This document shows, piece by piece, positions 33,798 to 42,367 of a DNA stretch of 44,924 nt. The position numbers were made by a program, and so were the translations under genes. The notes under the pieces are model-generated. The model saw only the letters and a program-made list of their open reading frames with translations, was not told where the DNA came from and made no database searches. Within the stretch, counting starts at the first letter, position 1. Each line of letters opens with the position of its first letter. Source of the DNA: Bradymonadales bacterium (GTDB taxonomy: Bacteria > Myxococcota_A > Bradymonadia > JAFGEP01); the NCBI GenBank assembly GCA_016931535.1, contig JAFGEP010000161.1, forward strand, positions 1 through 44,924. Direction: 5' to 3'.

Positions 33798-35021
33798 ATG
33801 ATGAGGTCAGGCCGCTGGTTCCCCGCCGCACTGGTTCTGCTGCTTGTCCTGGTGTCACTGGTCCCGTCACCGTCTGAGGCGTGTGCACCGCCCCGCTGCC
33901 CGGGGGGCTGGTTCTTCCCGGCCCAGGGAACGGTGCCCGCCAACCTCGACCTGGTATTCTGGGGACCGATACGAGACTGGAGCTTCGACCCCACACTGGT
34001 AGGAAGCGAGGATGTCCAGCTGGTCCTGGATACCCAGTGCATCACCGAGCCGGTCCCTCTCACCATGAGCTATGACGAAGACTACGTGCACTTCGAGCTG
34101 GAGCTGCTCGAGCCGTTGTTGGCCGACGCCACCTACCTGCTGTGGGGGGCCAACTTCTGCGACCCCGAGACCGGTCTTCCCACCCAGGCCGCCTTCCAGA
34201 CGAGCGGCTCGGCCGAGCACCCCACCGCCCTGGGAAGCGTGACCGCCGAGCACACCGGGTTCCAGTCGGTGACGGTGTCGACCGTTTCCGGAAGCTGCTC
34301 GGTTCCGGTCACCGCCGACACCGTACGGGTGTCGCTCGAGCTGGATCTGTCCGCCCAGCCCTGGGAAGATGCCCTCCTCTACACCACCTTGGTGGACGAA
34401 GAGCCCTGGCACCCCTCCCACTTCTTGCCCGTTCCGGTTCCCTTCGGCGAGAGCTGGGAAGGCAGGGGCCAGGACCTGCTCTATGCCATCTGCCAGAGCG
34501 ACGATCCGGGGGCTCAACCCGGCCTGTCGGAGGGTACCCATACCGTACGCTTCCAGGCTTCCATACCGGGCGTAGAGGGAACCCTGCAGACCGAGGAGAT
34601 CCAGGTCTCCCTCTCTTGCACTCCACCCGAGGAGGATCCGGATCAACCGATCGAGCCGACCCCCGACGCCGGCAGCGATCTGCCGCTGGAACCGGAAGGG
34701 GATGCGGGCCCTGACGACCCTCTCGATCCCCAGGAGGATGGAAACGAGGACCAGCCCCCCGTCGACTCCGGGGAGGCGTCAGACCAGCCACAGGAGGGGA
34801 CGGATCTGGAGATCGCTCAGCAGGATGTCATACCGGGGGATGCCCCTCCGGATGGGGCGGGATCGACGGATGCCGGTGCATCGTCCGAGGAGGGTTGCGC
34901 CTGCCAGACAGCGGCCGAACCAGGCGCCATGCCTGTTCTGCTCCTTCTGGGCATGATGCTGGGCTGGCTGTGGTACCGGAGGTCTCGCCAGGGCTTGCCG
35001 AGCTCCCGTCGAACCCTCTGA
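33798..35021 (+). CDS. Exported protein with MYXO-CTERM-type sorting tail
   Basis: 407 residues; ATG 33798 follows GAGGAAACG. The signal peptide (ALVLLLVLVSLVPSPSEA) is followed by CAPPRC and a beta-rich body to about residue 280, with segments such as HTVRFQASIPGVEG. An Asp/Pro/Glu-rich linker of about 90 residues leads to GCACQ, a hydrophobic helix (MPVLLLLGMMLGWLWY) and RRSR. That Cys-helix-Arg tail is the MYXO-CTERM form, in which the protein is processed and anchored at the cell surface. The body resembles an Ig-like Big_5 region only loosely. The gene places the organism near Myxococcota. Confidence 0.83.
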   Translation: MMRSGRWFPAALVLLLVLVSLVPSPSEACAPPRCPGGWFFPAQGTVPANLDLVFWGPIRDWSFDPTLVGSEDVQLVLDTQCITEPVPLTMSYDEDYVHFELELLEPLLADATYLLWGANFCDPETGLPTQAAFQTSGSAEHPTALGSVTAEHTGFQSVTVSTVSGSCSVPVTADTVRVSLELDLSAQPWEDALLYTTLVDEEPWHPSHFLPVPVPFGESWEGRGQDLLYAICQSDDPGAQPGLSEGTHTVRFQASIPGVEGTLQTEEIQVSLSCTPPEEDPDQPIEPTPDAGSDLPLEPEGDAGPDDPLDPQEDGNEDQPPVDSGEASDQPQEGTDLEIAQQDVIPGDAPPDGAGSTDAGASSEEGCACQTAAEPGAMPVLLLLGMMLGWLWYRRSRQGLPSSRRTL

Positions 35022-35113
35022 ACCTGAGATGACCCGACGACTGGGCTGGCCAGCGCGCTCAGGTAGTGTGGGTCCTCATGAATGGCGACACCAACGGAAA
35101 CGTCGAATCGCTC

Positions 35114-36025
35114 TCACAATCCGAACAGCTGGTCTCGCTGAGCCACGATCTGCTCACAGGTCATGCCGGAGTCGATCCGGACCAGATGGAAGTAGCTGTG
35201 ATTCGGATCCGGGTCTGGCGTGCTCTCGATCGGGGAAGCCAACAGCGGGTTATCGGAGCCCAGCACGACCTGCTCGTCGCCCCATTCGACCAACCCCTGG
35301 ATGGAGCCGGGGGAGACCACCTCTCCCTGGTAGATGCTCCAGGCCCTCTGGATCACGTACACCTCTCCGTCGACCAGCCCCTGGATGCGCACGGTCAATC
35401 CGGGATGGCCATCCTCGTCCTGGTCGTAGATCCGCTCGTCTTGCGGGTCGGTAGGCAGCGGATCGGTCTCGGGGTTGTCCAGGTTCACACCGCGAAGCTG
35501 GTAGAAGCGCGGTGCGTCGAAGAACAGGTTGTCGCCCGAGCGGGCCAGGGTGGCGGGCCGCTCGGTGACGGGCAAGGAGTCGATGAAGGCCTGGGGGAAG
35601 ACGGTCTCTACCAGGGTGACCGCGCTGTCCACATACAGGTCGCAAACCTCGGAGCTGACCGTCAGGTCGTTGCCGGTCTGCGCGATCACCACCCGCTGGG
35701 TCGATGTGGTCCCATTGACCACCGACCCCACGATCGGTACGTCGGCAATGGCCGACAACACCGAGAGCTCGGCCCAGGTGCCGGACAGCTCCCCTGACGA
35801 AACGTCGTCGGCCATATCGGTGACTGAGGTCCCATCTGAGATCGCCTGGTCGGTCGTGCCCCGGTCCTGTGGGACATCCAGGGTGACCAGGTCCGCCGGA
35901 GAGGTCTCCTCGATCGGATCAGTGCTGGAATCCGTTGCATCTGGTGCAGATTCCGCTGGTTCGTCCTGGCCTGAGCAAGCGGCGAAAGCGAGCGCGATCA
36001 GCGCGGTCCAGGTAGCGGTTCGCAT
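35114..36025 (-). CDS. Lipoprotein, unknown function
   Basis: 303 residues. The ATG has AGGAG 6 bases upstream. The lipobox is AFAAC (Cys 17), followed by an acidic Ser/Thr/Asp tether of about 60 residues. From about residue 80 a beta-rich domain begins (SGTWAELSVLSAIADVPIVG, TQRVVIAQTGNDLTVSSEVC), with a later DQDEDGHPGLTVRIQG that has a calcium-loop look. The gene lies 18 bases after the outer-membrane protein gene on the same strand, so the two probably form an operon and may work together at the outer membrane. No family recognised. Confidence 0.75.
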   Translation of the reverse strand: MRTATWTALIALAFAACSGQDEPAESAPDATDSSTDPIEETSPADLVTLDVPQDRGTTDQAISDGTSVTDMADDVSSGELSGTWAELSVLSAIADVPIVGSVVNGTTSTQRVVIAQTGNDLTVSSEVCDLYVDSAVTLVETVFPQAFIDSLPVTERPATLARSGDNLFFDAPRFYQLRGVNLDNPETDPLPTDPQDERIYDQDEDGHPGLTVRIQGLVDGEVYVIQRAWSIYQGEVVSPGSIQGLVEWGDEQVVLGSDNPLLASPIESTPDPDPNHSYFHLVRIDSGMTCEQIVAQRDQLFGL

Positions 36026-36043
36026 GGTTCGCTCCTATCGAGA

Positions 36044-37702
36044 TCAGAACTGGTAGCTCATCGAAACCCCTCCCGATACGATCCACCCCTGGCTTGCGAA
36101 CCCGGGGTAACCGGGATTGTTGGTCTGGAATCCGAGCGAATCCGGGATCACCTGGTCGGTGCGGATATCGATCGAATCGGGGAACTCGTCGAAAACCGGG
36201 TCGGCCACATCCAGCCGCTTGGCGACGCTGCGATGGAGCAGGCGCTGCACCTGGAGCTGTGCGGACAACAGGAAGCTCTTGCCCCCCAGGGAGACCTGCC
36301 AGTCCCAGCCGACCGAACCACCCAGCCGGGTATTGTCGACATAATTGCTGCGGCCGGTCTGATCGGGAACCGGCGTGGGCACCCAGGTCAGATCCAGGCC
36401 GAGCCGATGGGCCGAGAAGGAGATCTCCCCCGCGACCACCGCGGAAAACGTGTCCGACCAGGTGCGAAAGGGGCGCTCCTGGTGCCGATCGCGGTAGTCG
36501 GACCAGTCCGCCCAGAGGACCGAGGCGGCGACAAGCCAGTGAACCGAGCCGCTTCGGGGCGGATCGCCGTTCGATGCTCTTCCCGGGGGAGCCCCCTGAT
36601 CCTGGCCTTCTTCCAACTCCTCCGCCCACTCTCCTGACCCCCTCCCCCGCTCGTCGGGTTCATCGCTTCGATTCTCGACGGGGGTTCGGCGGTCCGCGCC
36701 CCCCTCGTAGGAGGCTCCCAGACCGACACGCAGCGGGTTGTAGGCATGGGTGAAGCCAAATGGCTGTTCCACCGAGTGCTGCCCTTGGGGGTAGTCGTAG
36801 TCCCAGAACTGCAGGTCACCCTTGCCGGTCACGTCGTTGGCCTGCCGCAGGTGGACGGTGCCGGACAAGCGCAGGCCGGTCAGCGGCTCGACGGCCAGGC
36901 CGAAGTGGGGCACCAGGCTGGTGGTGATCTCCACGTGGCCGTTGATGTTGGCCACCCCCTGGTCGGAGGGATCGATGACGTAGATATCGCTGACGGCCAC
37001 TGAGGTGGTGTTGAGCATCAACCCGACCCCCAGGGTGAGCCAGTCCAGCGGTTTTCCAGCCAGGGCAGCGCCCATGAGGGAGAGCCGGCTTCGATCCTCG
37101 TACAGCTCGAACCCCAGCGAATTGGAGAAATACTGCTCCCGCTCGTCCACGTAGAAGGGGTTCTGGCCCTGGAAGACTTCGGCCGGTATCACGGTGTAGG
37201 CTCCCAGGACCAGCCGATCCGGTACCAGGTGGGTAATGACGCCGAACTCGCCATACAGGCTGAGCTGGCTGGAATCATGGCTTCCCCTCGGCGTGCGGAG
37301 CAGATCGGTCGGCAAGGGCCGATAGACCAACCGGCTGCTGCTCCCATCGGGGTTGAGCTGGCGCGCGCCATAGATGCTATCGGTGATGTCGATACCCTCG
37401 GGTCTGGGCTCCAGGGCGATGTCGAGATCTTGGGACAGGACGACCACGCCGAACTGGATCGCCGGGGGCTGGAGAACCAGCAGGCTAGGGTTGAAGTAGG
37501 TGGACGAAGCCCCGCTGGGCACGATTCTCGCCGAAAAGGCGTGCAGGCCGGTCGGAGATCCGGCCAGCTCGAGCAGAGGGCCAGCCTCGCCGGAACGGAG
37601 CCCAAGAAAGGCGCTCGACCAGGCCACCAGGATAAGCAGTCGAGTCCTGTGTTCCGTCAGAAGCGCCTGAGCACGCCGCCAAACTGAGCTCTTTTCCCGC
37701 AC
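36044..37702 (-). CDS. Outer-membrane beta-barrel protein, FadL/OmpP1-like
   Basis: 552 residues from a GTG at 37702 with GGGGAG upstream. The N-terminal signal (LLILVAWSSAFLGLRSGEAG) is followed by GLHAFSARIVPSGASSTYFN, like the plug start of FadL-family porins, where SxxxNPA normally follows. Amphipathic strands alternate throughout (LVLGAYTVIPAEVF, HFGLAVEPLTGLRLSGTVHL) and the protein ends in SMSYQF, a BAM recognition signal. FadL channels admit hydrophobic compounds. A charged insert of about 50 residues (ENRSDEPDERGRGSGEW onward) probably forms an outer loop. Followed by a lipoprotein gene 18 bases on. Confidence 0.8.
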   Translation of the reverse strand: MREKSSVWRRAQALLTEHRTRLLILVAWSSAFLGLRSGEAGPLLELAGSPTGLHAFSARIVPSGASSTYFNPSLLVLQPPAIQFGVVVLSQDLDIALEPRPEGIDITDSIYGARQLNPDGSSSRLVYRPLPTDLLRTPRGSHDSSQLSLYGEFGVITHLVPDRLVLGAYTVIPAEVFQGQNPFYVDEREQYFSNSLGFELYEDRSRLSLMGAALAGKPLDWLTLGVGLMLNTTSVAVSDIYVIDPSDQGVANINGHVEITTSLVPHFGLAVEPLTGLRLSGTVHLRQANDVTGKGDLQFWDYDYPQGQHSVEQPFGFTHAYNPLRVGLGASYEGGADRRTPVENRSDEPDERGRGSGEWAEELEEGQDQGAPPGRASNGDPPRSGSVHWLVAASVLWADWSDYRDRHQERPFRTWSDTFSAVVAGEISFSAHRLGLDLTWVPTPVPDQTGRSNYVDNTRLGGSVGWDWQVSLGGKSFLLSAQLQVQRLLHRSVAKRLDVADPVFDEFPDSIDIRTDQVIPDSLGFQTNNPGYPGFASQGWIVSGGVSMSYQF

Positions 37703-38108
37703 TGGCTCCCCCTGACTGCCATGATAGAGACCATCCCCTCAAGGACTGCGAGCTTCAGAGCCGATCCTCCAAGGTCCAAAGAACACCTTTCCGAGTCTCC
37801 TCGATTTGCCTCATTCCCTTTTTCGCGATGCGCAGCAGATTGGATTTACCGCGGGGGTTCCCGTCCGCGGCCGGAGCGAGATCGAGCCGGCCTGGACCCC
37901 CCGGCAACAACGTCCCTTCCTGTGCCGGTCACGTTACGTTGTCCATACCGGAATCGCAACCGATCGATGCGGCCGAGGCAGGACAACTGCCGGCGCGGGA
38001 AACAGCATCCACAGGTGTCACGCTTCATTGCCTTTGCTGGTCGTCTCCCCTTTCTGGGTCTATAGTGTAGGCCGTTGGATACCCGTTACAGGTTGGCGGG
38101 GGTTGGCC
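37703..38108. other. Divergent intergenic region, no gene seen
   Basis: About 400 bases separate the divergent outer-membrane protein gene and murI. The open frame reading into murI lacks a ribosome site and family similarity here. No repeat, RNA or strong promoter could be supported. Confidence 0.45.
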
Positions 38109-38894
38109 TTGATCGGAATGTTCGACTCGGGAGTGGGGGGGCTGTCGATCGCTCGGGCGGTGCGGGAGCTGATGCCGAAGGTGCCGATCACCTATGTGTC
38201 GGACTCCGCGTGGTTTCCCTACGGCATGCGCAGCCGAGGCCAGATCGCCGAACGATCGGAGACGATCGCCCGCTATCTGATCGAACGGGGGGCCCGGGTG
38301 ATCGTGGTGGCCTGCAATACCGCCTCCAATGCGGCCATCGTGCGATTGAGGAAGCGCTTCGACCTGCCCTTCGTCGGGATCGAGCCGGCGGTCAAGGTAG
38401 CCTCCGACTCCGGTACCTACCGGAGAGTGGGTGTGCTGTGCACCATAGTGACGGCCGGAGGGCCTCGTTACCAGCATCTGCTGAACCGGGTCGCACAGGG
38501 TCTGGAGGTGTTCACGGTAGCCTCCCGTCACCTGGCCGGGTTGGTGGAGCAGGGTGGGGATGCCCGGCCGGAGGCCGGAGCCCTGGTGGCGCAAGAGATC
38601 AAGCCGCTGCTGGATGCCCAGGTGGAGGTGATCGTGCTGGGCTGCACCCACTACGCCTTTTTGGCCGACCTGATCCAGCGTCAAGCGGGGGTGCCCGTGC
38701 TGGAGCCGTCGATGGCGGTGGCGCGGCAGGTGCAGCGGGTCTATCCGACCAACGACAGGGAACCTATCGTTGGTTCGAGCCTGACGATCCAGTCCCTGGA
38801 TCTACACACCACGGGCCCGATGGAGCCGTTGCGGGAGTTTGTCGAGCGCCATCGGCTGGGACCGGCGACCGTGACGGCGGTCGAGCTAGGTTAG
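38109..38894 (+). CDS. murI: Glutamate racemase
   Basis: 261 residues. The family begins at IGxFDSGVGG, so the start is a TTG at 38109, with GGGGG 6 bases upstream; TTG 38103 and ATG 38118 are alternatives. Catalytic features are complete: FDSGVGG (Asp and Ser), VVACNTASNAA (first Cys) and VLGCTHYAFL (second Cys). It converts L-glutamate to D-glutamate for peptidoglycan. The rare TTG start may keep expression low. A cation transporter gene follows 134 bases on. Confidence 0.93.
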   Translation: MIGMFDSGVGGLSIARAVRELMPKVPITYVSDSAWFPYGMRSRGQIAERSETIARYLIERGARVIVVACNTASNAAIVRLRKRFDLPFVGIEPAVKVASDSGTYRRVGVLCTIVTAGGPRYQHLLNRVAQGLEVFTVASRHLAGLVEQGGDARPEAGALVAQEIKPLLDAQVEVIVLGCTHYAFLADLIQRQAGVPVLEPSMAVARQVQRVYPTNDREPIVGSSLTIQSLDLHTTGPMEPLREFVERHRLGPATVTAVELG

Positions 38895-39028
38895 ATCGTC
38901 CGACTGCGTTGAGAGGGTATGGAGCGCCCTTACCGAGACCTGATGAGAAATACCCTGAGGGCAGATGCTGTGCGAAGTGGAAAGGGGGTGGAGCGGCAGC
39001 GCTTCCCTGAACAACCAGGACCGACACC

Positions 39029-40258
39029 ATGAGGGAAGATCCCCTGTCCCGATGGCTCATCGCCCGTTTCGCTCCCGATTCGGGCAACCAGGTGGACCGC
39101 AAGGCCAAGGTTGGACTGCTGGAAGGCTACACCAGCATCGCCATCAATACCCTCCTGTTCGCCGCCAAGCTGGTCATCGGCCTCACCATCGGCAGCATCG
39201 CCTTGATCGCCGATGCCATCCACACGCTGGGCGACTCGATCACCTCGGTCGTCGTCATCGCCGGCTCCTATGTATCCAGAAAACCGGCGGATCGGAGACA
39301 TCCCTTCGGACATGAACGGGCGGAAGCGATCGCGACCCTGGTCATCGCCGTGCTGCTCGGAGTGGCAGCCATCGAGCTGGGGAAAAGCTCGATGGAGCGG
39401 GTCTGGCACCCTCAGCCACTGAGCGCTCCCAACTGGGCGATCATCGCGGTGGCGGCCACCATGGGGATCAAGCAGTGGCTGAGCCAGTTCGCCCTCACCC
39501 TGGCGCGACAGGTCGACTCCAATGTGCTGAAGGCGGATGCCTGGCATCACCTCACCGATGTGTTCGCCACCGGCCTCGTCCTGATCGGTATCATCGGGGC
39601 CCGCTACCACGTGTACTGGCTGGACGGGGTGATGGGTCTTCTGGTCTGCGCCATCATCCTGCTGGCCGCCTACCTGATCGCCCGCGATTCGCTCTCCCCA
39701 TTGCTTGGCGAAGCGCCGACACCGGAGGAGGTCCGCGCAATCGCCGAAAAAGCGAGAGGGGTCGAAGGGGTGCTGGGCGTGCACGACATCGTGGTCCATC
39801 GCTACGGAACCACCCGGATCGTCACCCTCCATGTCGAGACCTCTCACAAGCTCGGCGCCAGTGAGCTGCACGCCATCGCCGAGACCGTAGAGCAGACGGT
39901 GGCCAGCGGGCACGGGGGCCACGGAACGGTGGTCGTGCACGTGGATCCGATCGACCGGGAACACCCGGAGTACGAGCTGATCGAGGAGAAGGTCCGCCAG
40001 GCGGTCGAAGCAGATGATCGGCTGGAGTCCTTTCACGACCTCCGCGTCACCGATGAAGGGGGCCAGCTCGTCGTGGACGTCGATCTCTGCAGCCGGAACA
40101 CGCTGGAAGAGGCCGACCGACAGGAGATCCAGAACCGTTTCGACCAGATCTCCGGACAGCAGGGCAACCCGACGACCTGGAGGCTCCATTTCGATCCCGC
40201 CTTCGCCTATGGGTCCCCCCAACAGGCTCCAGGTGATCCAGGTTCTTCAACCGATTGA
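39029..40258 (+). CDS. Cation diffusion facilitator (metal efflux) with extended cytoplasmic region
   Basis: 409 residues. Six membrane helices hold the metal site: ADAIHTLGDS in helix 2 and ADAWHHLTDVFAT in helix 5, with the HxxxD and DxxxD pattern of CDF proteins. RRHPFGHERAEAIATL is the family loop. These carriers export Zn, Fe, Mn or similar ions against protons. The protein is about 100 residues longer than usual: after the first dimerisation domain (to about residue 305) comes a second small domain (EYELIEEKVRQAVEADDRLE to the end). The last 52 bases overlap the convergent methyltransferase gene. Confidence 0.9.
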   Translation: MREDPLSRWLIARFAPDSGNQVDRKAKVGLLEGYTSIAINTLLFAAKLVIGLTIGSIALIADAIHTLGDSITSVVVIAGSYVSRKPADRRHPFGHERAEAIATLVIAVLLGVAAIELGKSSMERVWHPQPLSAPNWAIIAVAATMGIKQWLSQFALTLARQVDSNVLKADAWHHLTDVFATGLVLIGIIGARYHVYWLDGVMGLLVCAIILLAAYLIARDSLSPLLGEAPTPEEVRAIAEKARGVEGVLGVHDIVVHRYGTTRIVTLHVETSHKLGASELHAIAETVEQTVASGHGGHGTVVVHVDPIDREHPEYELIEEKVRQAVEADDRLESFHDLRVTDEGGQLVVDVDLCSRNTLEEADRQEIQNRFDQISGQQGNPTTWRLHFDPAFAYGSPQQAPGDPGSSTD

Positions 40259-42144
40259 ACGACCGATGGGGTGACGGCCACCCCCGATCGAACCGCCGGT
40301 CCTGCTTGTTTCACGAAGCGCTGGATCTCCGCCGAAAACCCGCCCATGTCCACCTTCTTCCGATAGGTGGCGATCAGCCCCGCCCGGCGGGCCATGGCAA
40401 CGGTCTGCTCGAAGAGAGGCGAGATCCAGATAAACCGTCCGGAGGGAGCCAAAAGGCCGGCGAATCGCTCGATACAGCTCCGGTAGAGCGGAACAAGCTC
40501 CTTGCGCTCCAGGACCCGACGCCCCATGGGAGGGTTGGTGATGACCAGGGTGGGGGGTCGAGAGGGCGAGAATACCCGCGCATCCGCCTGGACCAGCTCC
40601 CAGTCGGTCAAGCCCGAGGCTTCCAGGTTGAGACGAGCGGCTTGCAGCGCCCGCTGATCCAGATCGCTTCCCAGCAGCCGTCCGTAGGGGCCGAGCAAGC
40701 CCCGTTCGACCAGCTCGGCGGCCGAGCCCACGAAGGGGTCCCATACCAGGTCGTCGGGGCGCACGTCGCCAAGCCGGGCCAGTGCGGCCGCCAAGGTGGG
40801 GTGCGAAGCGGCGGGGATGTCTCTTTTTCGGTAGAAGAAGCGCCCGTCGTGCAGGCCACGCGGCCAGATCTCCACCGCAAGCCGCCGCTCTTGCTCCGCC
40901 ACGACGGCCTCCCACAGGCTCTCGGTGGAGTCGTTGACCAGGCTGGGGCAAAGGCGCCCGACCTCCCGGACGCAGCGCCAGGTTTCCGACCGGCGATGTC
41001 CAGCCCCGGCCCACTCGACGCGATAGCGGATGATGCCTTCGGTCCATGTCTCGAAGATGGCGAGCGCCTCGGGCGAAGTGAGGATCTCGGCGACCACCCG
41101 CGGCCGTTCCCCAGGTCCGCCGCAAGGTCGAGGCGAAAGAGGGAAACCGAAGCGAAGCCAGGTTCGCGAGGACTCGAGAGACTTCAGGGGCCCGGCCAGG
41201 ATCCCCTGCACCAACCCTTCTTTTGCGATGCGGGGTTGGAAAGCCGGTCCCAGCTCCTGGACCAGGATCTCCTCCAGGCCGGACCGGCAATGTAGCCAGA
41301 CCGCCACGGGAGCCGGGGCCACGTGCTCGGACGCGATCCGAGCAGGAGTTGTTCGAGCCAGCGTCCGTTCGACCTTGAGGCGGGCCTCAGCAACGATACG
41401 CGCCAGCTCGCCGTCTTCGCTGGTAACCGATCGAAGCAAAGCCAGTGCGTCGGTCCCGCCGACCTTGCCCAGGGCCGCCGCCAACGCGCGCCGCTGCTCG
41501 ATGGCCGGCTCCCGGTGCCAGGCTTCGATCAACGCCCGCTCGATATGGGTAGAGATTGCGCCAGGGGGTAGGATCGCCCCCTCCGCCCGCTCCGCGGGCA
41601 CCTCCCCCTGGCTCCGCCTCGGGGGAGGAGTCGCCCCCTCCGCCCGCTCCGCGGGCACCTCCCCCTGGCTCCGCCTCGGGGGAGGAGTCGCCCCCTCCGT
41701 CGCTGCGCGCCGGCCCCCTCCGTCGCTGCGCGCCCCCTCCCCCAGGCTCCGCCTCGGGGGAGGATTCGCCCCCTCCGGCGTGCTTTGCCTCGGGAGAGGG
41801 AGCTTGCCCAGGGCGGTGGCGGCGTATCGCCTGGTCCTCGGATCTTCGTCCCGGAGCAGGTCGACGAGCATCGCGATCAACCGTTTGTCGCCGGTAGCCG
41901 CCGCAACCCGTCCCACTACCCGGCAAAGGCTGCCGCGCAGTGGGGGTTCGGCCGCAAGAAGCCGATCTCGAGCGGCCTCGCCAGCCGGGGGACCCAGCCG
42001 CGCGAGAGCCCGTTCGGTAGCCAGCCGGGTCTTCTCGTCGGAGGCGGCCAGCAGATCCAGCAGCTCTTCCAGCTGGTTGTCGGCGGGGGTGAAGCCCGGG
42101 TCCAGGATGGCCTGCAGCAATGGGACGTGGCGGGAACGGCTCAT
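40207..42144 (-). CDS. HEAT-repeat protein fused to an UPF0020/Trm14-like nucleic-acid methyltransferase
   Basis: 645 residues. Residues 1-115 and about 195-260 form HEAT-like helices (DEDPRTRRYAATALGKLP; ALAAALGKVGGTDALALL). From about 275 a THUMP-like region leads into a Rossmann methyltransferase with VWDPFVGSAAELVERG (about 468), LGSDLDQRALQAARLNLE and TNPPMGRR (about 533). The NPP motif is that of amino-group RNA or DNA methylases, and a tRNA or rRNA guanine is a likely target. Residues 119-195 are encoded by palindromic repeats, including two exact 19-residue copies, which interrupt the HEAT domain without breaking the frame. The HEAT-methylase fusion is unusual. Confidence 0.8.
   Translation of the reverse strand: MSRSRHVPLLQAILDPGFTPADNQLEELLDLLAASDEKTRLATERALARLGPPAGEAARDRLLAAEPPLRGSLCRVVGRVAAATGDKRLIAMLVDLLRDEDPRTRRYAATALGKLPLPRQSTPEGANPPPRRSLGEGARSDGGGRRAATEGATPPPRRSQGEVPAERAEGATPPPRRSQGEVPAERAEGAILPPGAISTHIERALIEAWHREPAIEQRRALAAALGKVGGTDALALLRSVTSEDGELARIVAEARLKVERTLARTTPARIASEHVAPAPVAVWLHCRSGLEEILVQELGPAFQPRIAKEGLVQGILAGPLKSLESSRTWLRFGFPLSPRPCGGPGERPRVVAEILTSPEALAIFETWTEGIIRYRVEWAGAGHRRSETWRCVREVGRLCPSLVNDSTESLWEAVVAEQERRLAVEIWPRGLHDGRFFYRKRDIPAASHPTLAAALARLGDVRPDDLVWDPFVGSAAELVERGLLGPYGRLLGSDLDQRALQAARLNLEASGLTDWELVQADARVFSPSRPPTLVITNPPMGRRVLERKELVPLYRSCIERFAGLLAPSGRFIWISPLFEQTVAMARRAGLIATYRKKVDMGGFSAEIQRFVKQAGPAVRSGVAVTPSVVQSVEEPGSPGACWGDP
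41561..41800 (-). repeat. Palindromic repeats inside the methyltransferase reading frame
   Basis: Two exact tandem 57-base units (19 codons) and shorter relatives carry the same CCCCCTCCGCCCGC and CCTCCCCC...GGGGGAGG elements as the intergenic clusters at 620 and 31227. Being multiples of three, the units leave the frame open and encode a Pro/Arg/Glu-rich insert of the GATPPPRRSQGEVPAERAE type. Confidence 0.9.
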
Positions 42145-42367
42145 GAGGTAGCAAGCCTACCGGTGGCTGCAGTGGTGTCAATGATGTCTTCGGGTCGCCC
42201 CGGATGCGTTGGACCGCCCCGCCCAAACAGCGGCACCAGAGAGTATTTACCTGGCTGGACACCTGGGTTATGGGTGTTTCTCAGGCATCGGCCCCAGGCG
42301 GCTTGAGAGACGCTGCCGGCTGCGCGACAGCCACCGTTCAGGTGTGGCACAAGAGGAGGCTTCACAG

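Noticed and set aside
37806..38108. N-terminal extension of MurI by about 100 residues
   Set aside because: Glutamate racemases begin at the FDSGVGG region. The extension has no family match, and a GGGGG site precedes the TTG at 38109.
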